In this document: positions 1 through 6,084 of the stretch, in pieces
How the letters are laid out: every line of letters begins with the position of its first letter
Numbering within the stretch: the first letter of the stretch is position 1
Source of the DNA: Candidatus Kuenenia stuttgartensis
GTDB taxonomy: Bacteria; Planctomycetota; Planctomycetia; Pirellulales; UBA1268
Assembly (NCBI GenBank): GCA_945870505.1
Contig: CAMBSN010000029.1
Location: 1-33,313 of the forward strand
Length of the DNA: 33,313 bases
Direction: 5' to 3'
Program-made: the position numbers and the translations under genes
Notes under the pieces: model-generated
The model's input: the letters and a program-made list of their open reading frames with translations, nothing else
What the model was told of the DNA's origin: nothing
The model's database searches: none

Positions 1-2
1 CC

Positions 3-914
3 CTGCAGCTGCACGCCGGCCCGCCGATGAAGGTCGAGTTCAAGGACATCCGGCTTGAGCGACTGAAGCTCACTGACGGCCGCAAGAAACTGGTGCTGGT
101 GGCCGGCCGACCGAGCCACGCCCCCGGCGAGCACGAACACCGCGCCGGCACCTTACTCGTGGAGAAGTGCCTCGACACGCACTTTGGCCGGGAAGGTCTT
201 CCGCAGCTCGTCACTGAAACCTACACCGGCGGCTGGCCGTCCGACCCGACCGCCTTCGACAACGCCGACGCGATCTTTTTCTTTGCTGATGGCGGCGACG
301 GCCATCCGGTGCTGCAAAGCAACCACCTGGCCCAGATCGACGCCCTGGCCAAGCGCGGTGTCGGCATCGCCTGCCTCCACTACGCGGTCGAGGTGCCCAA
401 GGAGAAGGGCGGCCCCGAGTTCCTCTCGTGGCTCGGTGGCTACTTCGAGCCCCACTGGTCGGTGAACCCGCACTGGACGCTCGCCAAGACCGAACTTGCC
501 CAGAGCCATCCGATCGCCCGGGGCGTGAAGCCTTTCGAAACGAACGACGAGTGGTACTACCACATGCGGTTTCGCGATCCGCCCGAAGGGCTGACGCTGC
601 TCCTCACCGCCGTGCCACCGAACGATACCCGCGAGCGGCCCGACGGCGCCCACAGCAACAATCCGACGGTCCGCGCCAGCAAGGGAAGCCGCGAGGCGCT
701 CGCCTGGGCCTACGAGCGGCCCGGTGGCGGCCGCGGCTTCGGCTGCACCGGCGCCCACTTCCACCGCAACTGGGCCCACGACGACTTCCGGACGATGATG
801 CTCAACGCGCTGGTGTGGACAGCGGGCCTCGACGTCCCCGAAGGGGGCGTGGCCTCCACCGTGTCGGCCGATGACCTGGCCGCCAACTTGGACGACAAGC
901 CGCCGAAGAAGTAA
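3..914 (+). CDS. DUF1080-ThuA fusion protein, 5' partial
   Basis: The frame is open to the left edge of the window, so the gene starts outside it. The Met at 27 is probably internal. Residues around it read LQLHAGPPMKVEFKDIRL, which resembles the C-terminal strand of DUF1080 (3-keto-disaccharide hydrolase / concanavalin-like lectin) domains. After it comes a ThuA-like domain (trehalose-utilisation, class-I glutamine-amidotransferase-like fold), starting at KKLVLVAGRPSHAPGEHEHR and including the Asp/Gly-rich FFFADGGDG strand, GIACLHYAVEV and a late TGAHFHRNW segment. DUF1080 and ThuA proteins are common in planctomycetes and are linked to sugar-derivative breakdown; the substrate here is unknown. 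The highly charged tail (DDKPPKK) ends the protein. The ferredoxin gene follows after 20 bp on the same strand. The family call is firm for ThuA and moderate for the truncated DUF1080 part. Confidence 0.8.
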   Translation: MQLHAGPPMKVEFKDIRLERLKLTDGRKKLVLVAGRPSHAPGEHEHRAGTLLVEKCLDTHFGREGLPQLVTETYTGGWPSDPTAFDNADAIFFFADGGDGHPVLQSNHLAQIDALAKRGVGIACLHYAVEVPKEKGGPEFLSWLGGYFEPHWSVNPHWTLAKTELAQSHPIARGVKPFETNDEWYYHMRFRDPPEGLTLLLTAVPPNDTRERPDGAHSNNPTVRASKGSREALAWAYERPGGGRGFGCTGAHFHRNWAHDDFRTMMLNALVWTAGLDVPEGGVASTVSADDLAANLDDKPPKK

Positions 915-934
915 CCCTCCCAGGAGATTTCGCG

Positions 935-1285
935 ATGCCCACGATCACCGTCGAAGGTAAAGGTTCGTTTCAGGTACCGGCCGGCAAGCGGCTCGTCAAT
1001 GCGCTCGAGGACGAGTGCGGCACCGACCAGCTGCACGCCTGCGGCGGCGTGGCCCGCTGCACCACCTGCCGCGTGGAGTTTGTGGCGGGCGAGCCCGCGG
1101 CGATGACGCAGGCGGAACAGGACGTGCTCGCGGCAAAGGGAGTGACCACGCCCGGCGTGCGGCTCTCCTGCCAGATCGCCTGCGACGGCGACATGACCGT
1201 TCGCCTGATCAGCCGCTTCGAAGGCTCGGGCCGCAAGGACTCAGGCCACCGCTGCGCCGACGAGATCCAGCCGTCGCCCACGTAG
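935..1285 (+). CDS. 2Fe-2S ferredoxin
   Basis: This is a 116-residue soluble electron-transfer protein of the 2Fe-2S ferredoxin (fer2) fold. The cluster ligands are visible as C36-x5-C42-x2-C45 in ACGGVARCTTC, with the fourth ligand at C79 in RLSCQ. The N-terminal TITVEGKGSFQVPAG is the usual opening beta-hairpin. The start is set by AGGAG about eight bases upstream of the ATG at 935. It lies 20 bp after the ThuA fusion gene and may be co-transcribed with it, but no redox partner is next door. The TAG stop at 1283-1285 coincides with the GTAG head of a REP repeat, so the last residues may have been altered when the repeat arrived. Confidence 0.88.
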   Translation: MPTITVEGKGSFQVPAGKRLVNALEDECGTDQLHACGGVARCTTCRVEFVAGEPAAMTQAEQDVLAAKGVTTPGVRLSCQIACDGDMTVRLISRFEGSGRKDSGHRCADEIQPSPT

Positions 1286-1470
1286 CACAGGTTGGCAACC
1301 TGTGCCCTACTTCAACCGCAGGTTACCAACCTGCGGCTACGTCCGATCCTCCGTAGCACAGGTTTTCAACCTGTGTCCCTCTCCAACCGCAGGTTACCAA
1401 CCTGCGGCTACTTTGCCCCCACGTAGCACAGGTTGCCAACCTGTGCGCTTCACGCCAACCTGCGGCTACG
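1282..1470. repeat. REP/BIME array between convergent genes
   Basis: Six hairpin units alternate in orientation. Plus-strand units start GTAGCACAGGTT at 1282, 1353 and 1423. Minus-strand units end AACCTGCGGCTAC (a GTAG head on the other strand) at about 1316-1340, 1387-1411 and a truncated one at about 1451-1470. The period of a plus/minus pair is 70-71 bp. Each unit is a 9-bp or longer stem with a 3-nt loop that varies (GGC, TTC, GCC, ACC). A GTAG head followed by a palindrome is the hallmark of REP sequences mobilised by RAYT transposases, and inverted pairs are BIMEs. No RAYT gene is in the window. The array probably also acts as a bidirectional terminator (inference). Confidence 0.85.
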
Positions 1471-2821
1471 TCTGATCCCACACGCCGCACATCCGCTCCA
1501 CGATCCCCGCGATGTCGGTCATCGCGAGCGCCGTGGCGTCGGTCACGTCGGGGCGTGACGCAATGAAGATCGTCTCGTGCGGGTTCACCGGATCGACGGC
1601 TCCGTGCGAGCCCTTCACAAGCGACACGTCGAGTGGAATCGCGATCTGCGGCAGTCGCGCACGGTCGAGGTGGAGTTCGAGCGGGTCGTAGCCGGGCTTC
1701 CTGTGGATGTCGATCGTGCGAGCAAACGTGGGGGCCTTGGCGTCGTCGAGCCAGTAGAAGTAGGTCTGCCACGAATCGAGGGTGCTCTCAATGACGACGT
1801 CGCCGCAGCGACTCGCCTGTCGAGGCTGGCCAGGGGCGACGAGGCCCGCCGCGACGAGGTCATCGCCAGACAGCACTCGGTCCACCCCTGCCCTGCCCCG
1901 GAAGAGATCGGCCACGGTCGCGGCGTCGGCGGGATCGCGGAGATAGACGTGGCCGATCTGATGGTCGGCGAGCGTCCAGGCCCGGCTGGCGGCGAGGTCG
2001 AGAATCTCGCCCTCGGCCGTCTCACAGACGGCGAGCAGGCCGGCCTCGCGAAGGATGCGGTTGGGATGGATCGCGTGTGCGACGGGGCGGATCCGGTATT
2101 CGCCCGCGACGAGCACGGTGAGGTTTTCCCAGCCGACGATCGCAGCGAAGTCGTCGATCAGCGTGCCGATCTCGGCGTCGAGTTCGCCGCAGGCCGCGAG
2201 GGCCGGTGTGCTGTCTGGGCCCGTGCGTTGGGCAGCGTAGTCGAGGTGTGGCAGGTAGACGACCGCCATGTGCGGCGGCGCCACCCGCGCAGCCGCGATG
2301 AAGCTCCGCGCGATCCACCGCGACGACTCGATGCCTGCGACCGGGCCCCAGAACTTGTGCAGCGGAAACTCCCCGAGCGTCTCGCGAAGCGAGGCGTAGA
2401 GCGGTTCCGGATTCGTGTGGCACCACATCGTCTCGCTGCCATCGGGGTTGTGTTTCGGCGCGGGCAGGCAGACGAGGTCGGCGGTGGCGTGCTTCGACTG
2501 CAGCAGAAACCACGCCGCCGTCCGCAGGTTGGGCCGCACCCGCTTGATCCGGTCCCAGAGCCTCGGCGAGTGGTGGACCGAGTCGGGACTGATCCACATC
2601 TCGAGGTGGTTCGTGCCGCGGTCGAAGAGTCCGTTGGCGACAATGCCGTGGGCGGCGGGTGTCATGCCGGTGCTGAGCGCCGCCTGCACGGGGCAGGTGA
2701 CCGCCGGAAAACCGGGGGCGAGCGGCACGCAGCGGCCGCTGGCTGCAAGCCTCGCGAGCGCGGGCATCCGCGAGAGATCCTCGGCCCGCAGGCCGGGAAC
2801 GGAGAGCAGAAGGACGTGCAT
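1466..2821 (-). CDS. Alkaline-phosphatase-superfamily (nucleotide pyrophosphatase-like) protein, EboF-like
   Basis: This 451-residue protein belongs to the type I phosphodiesterase / nucleotide pyrophosphatase branch of the alkaline-phosphatase superfamily. It opens MHVLLLSVPGLRAEDL, and T42 in FPAVTCPVQAALSTG is the likely nucleophile, followed by MTPAAHGIVANG. D194 (LPHLDYAAQRTGP) and the ADHQIGHVY segment fit metal-site positions. The usual His after D194 is Gln, and the usual DHG triad is replaced by GEY (240-242), so the metal site is atypical. Last of a four-gene minus-strand cassette that resembles ebo clusters. The start was chosen at ATG 2821; the frame runs a few codons further to a TTG inside an inserted palindrome. 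No clear ribosome-binding site is seen. Its TAG stop lies in the flanking REP array. Confidence 0.75.
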   Translation of the reverse strand: MHVLLLSVPGLRAEDLSRMPALARLAASGRCVPLAPGFPAVTCPVQAALSTGMTPAAHGIVANGLFDRGTNHLEMWISPDSVHHSPRLWDRIKRVRPNLRTAAWFLLQSKHATADLVCLPAPKHNPDGSETMWCHTNPEPLYASLRETLGEFPLHKFWGPVAGIESSRWIARSFIAAARVAPPHMAVVYLPHLDYAAQRTGPDSTPALAACGELDAEIGTLIDDFAAIVGWENLTVLVAGEYRIRPVAHAIHPNRILREAGLLAVCETAEGEILDLAASRAWTLADHQIGHVYLRDPADAATVADLFRGRAGVDRVLSGDDLVAAGLVAPGQPRQASRCGDVVIESTLDSWQTYFYWLDDAKAPTFARTIDIHRKPGYDPLELHLDRARLPQIAIPLDVSLVKGSHGAVDPVNPHETIFIASRPDVTDATALAMTDIAGIVERMCGVWDQT

Positions 2822-2894
2822 AAAGGTGCCAGCCACCAAATCTGGAGAATCTAGGAAAAGAGCAACTTACCCAGATTTGGTGGCTGGCACCTTT
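2822..2894. repeat. Hairpin repeat with perfect 24-bp arms
   Basis: The left arm (2822-2845, starting AAAGGTGCCAGCCACC) and right arm (2871-2894, ending GGTGGCTGGCACCTTT) are exact reverse complements over 24 bp, with a 25-bp spacer. A run of seven T (2892-2898) follows on the plus strand, so it would be an intrinsic terminator in that direction. It sits inside a minus-strand operon, forms the C-terminal codons of the upstream TIM-barrel gene and reaches the base before the start codon of the downstream phosphatase gene. Only one copy is present here; similar GGTGCCAG palindromes are familiar in planctomycete intergenic DNA (recollection, not checked). Confidence 0.85.
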
Positions 2895-3714
2895 TTTTGA
2901 GCACCGCGGCCGACTGCCGGGCCGTCTCCAGCCAGCGATGCGACTGCCGGGGAAGCTCGACGTGCAGGCCACCACGGTAGCCGACGGCGGCAAGGGCCGC
3001 GACCGCCGCCGTGAGATCGACGTCACCAGTGCCCAGCGGCAGGTGCTCGTGCCGGCAGGCGAGCATGTCGTCCACGTGCACGTTGGCAATCATGCCGTGC
3101 CACGGCCGAAGGTGCGCGGCGTACGGCCACTCGCCCATGCATTCCATGTGGCCGATGTCCACGGTGAGCCGCAACGCCGCCGGCCGGCCGAGGCGATCGA
3201 AGAGCGTGGCGGCGCGAGTGAGCGTGTCGATCACCATCCCGGGCTCCGGTTCAAAGGCCACGACAACGCCAACCCGGGCCGCGTGCGTCACGATCTCGGC
3301 GAGCCCATCGGCGAGTCGGTTCCCAAACGTCTCGTGTGCCGCCCCGTCACGACCGACGCCCGACCAGAGCGACACGCACCCCGCACCGAGGTCCGCCGCG
3401 ACGTCGATCGCCCGCCGCGTGAAGTCGATGCGGCACGCCCGGGCCGACGGATCACACGACACGAGCGTGGGCTCGTGCTTGACCATCGGATCGAGGAGGT
3501 GACGGGCGCCGGTCTCGATCACGCACGCCATGCCCGCATCGGCGAGTGCCTTCCGCCAGCGGGCCACTCGCGCCGACACATCGCCCGCGAACGGGTCGAT
3601 CGTGTGGTGGTCGAGCGTGATTGCGAGCGATCCGTAGCCGAGATCGCGAAGCCACGGCACCGCATCAAGCGGGTCAACGTCGCCGATCGAGTTGGTGCTG
3701 TAGCCGATGAGCAT
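2851..3714 (-). CDS. Sugar phosphate isomerase/epimerase-like TIM barrel (second of two)
   Basis: This is a 287-residue AP-endonuclease-2/xylose-isomerase-like TIM barrel. The metal-binding pattern is visible: Glu in VVAFEPEPGMVIDTL, Asp and His in LTVDIGHMECMGEW, His in IANVHVDDM and Glu in LHVELPRQSH. It shares this arrangement with the TIM barrel at 4654-5520, so the two are probably paralogues. The start is ATG 3714 (MLIGYSTNSIGD), 20 bp after the UbiA stop; no strong ribosome-binding site is seen. The C-terminus after AAVLKK (RCQPPNLGKLLFS) is encoded by the hairpin repeat and is unlikely to be ancestral. It could correspond to EboE by position, but it is shorter than the EboE proteins I recall. 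The substrate is unknown. Confidence 0.75.
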   Translation of the reverse strand: MLIGYSTNSIGDVDPLDAVPWLRDLGYGSLAITLDHHTIDPFAGDVSARVARWRKALADAGMACVIETGARHLLDPMVKHEPTLVSCDPSARACRIDFTRRAIDVAADLGAGCVSLWSGVGRDGAAHETFGNRLADGLAEIVTHAARVGVVVAFEPEPGMVIDTLTRAATLFDRLGRPAALRLTVDIGHMECMGEWPYAAHLRPWHGMIANVHVDDMLACRHEHLPLGTGDVDLTAAVAALAAVGYRGGLHVELPRQSHRWLETARQSAAVLKKRCQPPNLGKLLFS

Positions 3715-3734
3715 GACGAAGGAATCGGGTGGGA

Positions 3735-4652
3735 TCAGGTGGGGGGCACCAGTCGCCGGCCCACGAGGAACCAGGCGAGCAGGCAGATCACCACGACCGC
3801 CCACCGCTCACCGCAGGCGGCGAGCACGAGGACCGCGTCGAGCGTGATCAGCGCCATGATCGCATTGCCGACGGCAGCCCGCACGCGGGGGGCTGCAGGA
3901 TTCGCCACGGCCTGGCCGGCCCGCAGAATGACGGACGTGGAGAGAATGCCCCAGAGCATGAGCCATGTCGGTGCGGGCAGCGTGGCCACCCGCACGATGC
4001 CCTCGCGCCAGGGCAGCCAGACAAAACCAGCCGCGATGACCAGTCCGGCCGCCATCGTCAACGCGCCAACGACGAGTGTGCCCCGACGGCTACGGCCTGC
4101 CTCGTCACGCGCGAAGAGCGTGATACCGGCGACGTAGATCGCCATGCCCAGCGGAATCGCCCACTGGTGCACCGCCATCGGCCCGCCGGCGGCTGTCATG
4201 CCGAGGAGCCAGTTGAGCCCACGACAGGCCCCCATCACCGCCGGACCGAGGGGCGTGGCCTTCGCATGACGGTCGTAGAGCCAGATTGCGACGGTGAGCG
4301 CAGCCCCCACGAACGCGGGCCACGGCGTGTTCGCCACGAACGCCGCACCGCAGGCCGCCACGGCCCCGACGGCCATCAGCAGGTTGCCGACCGCCGCGGC
4401 TCGACGCACGGCGATCGCGCCGCTTGGCAAGGGCCGCTCGGGCCGCTCTGCCCGGTCGATCGCCACATCGTAGACGTCGTTGAGTACCATGCCCGCCGCG
4501 TAGAAGCCGAGCGATGCCAGCACCGCCAGCAGGCAGGCGGCAGGCGGCCACTGCACGGCCTGCAGCCCCGACACCACCAGATAGCCGGCCAGCGAATCAG
4601 CCGCGGCCGTGGCGAGATTCGGCAGCCGCACGAGCCGCAGCCAGGGAAGCAT
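3735..4652 (-). CDS. UbiA-family prenyltransferase, EboC/SCO3242-like
   Basis: This is a 305-residue polytopic membrane protein of the UbiA family. The first Asp-rich motif is clear: NDVYDVAIDRAERPERPLPS at residues 58-77, which binds the prenyl diphosphate through magnesium. A second conserved region, LYDRHAKATPLGPAVMGACR, matches the loop usually seen in EboC-like members. About eight to nine hydrophobic segments are visible. The start is ATG 4652, one base after the TGA of the TIM-barrel gene, so the two are probably translationally coupled. UbiA enzymes prenylate aromatic or other acceptors in the membrane; in ebo clusters the member is tied to moving a metabolite precursor to the periplasm. 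The acceptor here is unknown. Confidence 0.85.
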   Translation of the reverse strand: MLPWLRLVRLPNLATAAADSLAGYLVVSGLQAVQWPPAACLLAVLASLGFYAAGMVLNDVYDVAIDRAERPERPLPSGAIAVRRAAAVGNLLMAVGAVAACGAAFVANTPWPAFVGAALTVAIWLYDRHAKATPLGPAVMGACRGLNWLLGMTAAGGPMAVHQWAIPLGMAIYVAGITLFARDEAGRSRRGTLVVGALTMAAGLVIAAGFVWLPWREGIVRVATLPAPTWLMLWGILSTSVILRAGQAVANPAAPRVRAAVGNAIMALITLDAVLVLAACGERWAVVVICLLAWFLVGRRLVPPT

Positions 4653-4653
4653 G

Positions 4654-5520
4654 TCAGGCGAACTCCACGCCGGCGGCCTGCGCGATGCCGAGCAGGTGCG
4701 CCTGCGCGGCGCGGGCCGCGTCGTCGGGCCGGTCGCGGTAGGGATAGAGTTCGACGGTGATCCAGATGCCGGGCGTATGCATGGCGATGGCCTGCAGCAC
4801 GGCCGCGAAGTCGATCGCTCCCTCGCCCGGCACAAGGTGGTGGTGGACGCGCGTCGCGGCGATGTCTTCGACGTGGTAGTGCCGTGTGTGGGCCTTCATC
4901 CGCGGCACCCACTCGGCCGGATCCTCGCCCACGCAGTAGGCGTGGCCGACGTCGAAATTGAGGCCGAGGGCGGGATGGTTCACCCGTTCGGCGAACTCCA
5001 GGTACTGGCCGAACGTCTCGATGAGCAGGCCCGGCTCCGGCTCCACGAGCAGCGTCACGCCCACCTCGGCTGCCACGTCGAGCACCGGCATGATCTCGTC
5101 GTAGAAGATGTCGGTCGCCTGCTCGCGGGTCTGCCCCGGCTGGATTTCGCCACCCGGCTCGGTCGAGATCTGCTTGGCCCCAAGATCGGCAGCGAGCCGC
5201 AGCGCCCGCTTCGTGTGCTCGCGGCGGATCGCCCGGTAGTGCGGATCGGGATCGGTCCAGCCCGGATGCCAGTAGGGCTGCCGCGGGTCGGCGATCGCGT
5301 TCATCATGAACGCGTTGATATTGGAGACGACGAGGCCACTCTCACGAAGTGCCCGCCGAATCGACTGCTTCTGCACCTCGAGGAGCCCCGCCGGCCAAGC
5401 ATGCGGCACGTCGGCGAGCAGTTCGATACCGGAATAGCCAAATCCGGCGATCCGCTCGATAGCCTGCTCGACCGGCACATCGAGATAGGCATTGGAACTG
5501 AAGGCGAGGCGGAGTGGCAT
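4654..5520 (-). CDS. Sugar phosphate isomerase/epimerase-like TIM barrel (first of two)
   Basis: This is a 288-residue xylose-isomerase-like TIM barrel, the first gene of the ebo-like cassette. Expected metal ligands are seen as Glu in LLVEPEPGLLIETFG, Asp and His in LNFDVGHAYCVGED, His in RHYHVEDIAA and Glu in ITVELYPYRD. The opening MPLRLAFSSNAYLDVPVEQA is a normal first strand and helix, which supports ATG 5520; a TTG at 5547 in the same frame is possible, but its extra residues look non-conserved. The gene lies one base before the UbiA start. Members of this fold isomerise or epimerise keto-sugars or inositols; nothing here fixes the substrate. It closely resembles the second TIM barrel of the cassette. 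Confidence 0.8.
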   Translation of the reverse strand: MPLRLAFSSNAYLDVPVEQAIERIAGFGYSGIELLADVPHAWPAGLLEVQKQSIRRALRESGLVVSNINAFMMNAIADPRQPYWHPGWTDPDPHYRAIRREHTKRALRLAADLGAKQISTEPGGEIQPGQTREQATDIFYDEIMPVLDVAAEVGVTLLVEPEPGLLIETFGQYLEFAERVNHPALGLNFDVGHAYCVGEDPAEWVPRMKAHTRHYHVEDIAATRVHHHLVPGEGAIDFAAVLQAIAMHTPGIWITVELYPYRDRPDDAARAAQAHLLGIAQAAGVEFA

Positions 5521-5850
5521 CGGCGGGATTTCCAACAGGGGAGACAATCGGTCAAAACTGTATGCAGCGATCCTGACTCACACAGTGGCAGTTCGTGCCC
5601 AACGAGCCGAAACCGGCGGAGGAGCCGGGGCGAGGTCGCTCGCCAACGGCAGGATAGCCGACGCTCGCGATCCTCGCCCCAGCCCCTCCGCCTGCGCTGT
5701 CGAACCGCGGAGGAGCAGCCCGTTGGGGAGCACGCGCAAGAGCCGGTGAGATTTGCGCCTCGCCGGACTCGCTCGGTACCGTTTGGGTGGTGAACTCGCA
5801 AATCCCGCCGGCGATGAGCATGTCTCCCCGACAGGCTGCGGCGCACACCT
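5521..5850. other. Intergenic spacer between two minus-strand gene groups
   Basis: This 330-bp stretch has no gene I can support. It holds the long imperfect hairpin at 5616-5691 and presumably the promoter of the ebo-like cassette. On the minus strand a TTTTGACC box lies about 45 bases upstream of ATG 5520, but I see no convincing minus-10 partner. Confidence 0.5.
5616..5691. repeat. Long imperfect hairpin
   Basis: The outer arms GCGGAGGAGCCGGGGCGAGG (5616-5635) and CCTCGCCCCAGCCCCTCCGC (5672-5691) pair at 18 of 20 positions, and pairing continues inward with a bulge through CGCTCG/CGCTCGCG. A weaker outer complement (GCCCAACG near 5597 and CGTTGGGG near 5723) suggests a larger folded element. 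It lies downstream of the 77-residue gene and upstream of the ebo-like cassette, so it may act as a terminator or be a dispersed repeat. No second copy was found in the window. Confidence 0.6.
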
Positions 5851-6084
5851 TCACGGCCAAAAGTACGGCCAGAGAGTCACGCGATCCTCCACCCATTTGG
5901 GCCGTACGGGGAGCCGGTCGAGTTCGGTGTAGACCATCGCGGCGGGATTGACCTCCCGCAACTCCATGGCGGCCACGTGACGCTTGACGACGGCCATCCG
6001 CTGGACGGCGGGCAGGGCCACTCCCCAGACGATGCCAATCGCCGCCGCCATGAGGGCCAGCCGCACTGGCGCGCACGTCGTCAT
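5851..6084 (-). CDS. Small membrane-anchored protein, 77 aa, unknown function
   Basis: The ATG at 6084 overlaps the TGA stop of the YeiH-like gene (ATGA), strong evidence for a real, translationally coupled gene. One hydrophobic segment at residues 9-26 (LALMAAAIGIVWGVALPA) suggests an N-terminal membrane anchor. A short soluble domain with charged stretches and an aromatic end (LWPYFWP) follows. I do not recognise the family. Because it ends a transporter operon and is coupled to the transporter, it may be an accessory subunit (inference). Confidence 0.6.
   Translation of the reverse strand: MTTCAPVRLALMAAAIGIVWGVALPAVQRMAVVKRHVAAMELREVNPAAMVYTELDRLPVRPKWVEDRVTLWPYFWP

Noticed and set aside
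1282..1470. Possible CRISPR array from evenly spaced repeats
   Set aside because: The repeats are palindromic and alternate in orientation, the spacers are short and repeat-like, and no cas genes are present.
1577..2854. 425-codon open frame on the plus strand opposite the AP-superfamily gene
   Set aside because: A high-GC shadow frame; Arg/Asp/Val-rich with no recognisable motif, while the minus strand has a clear family.
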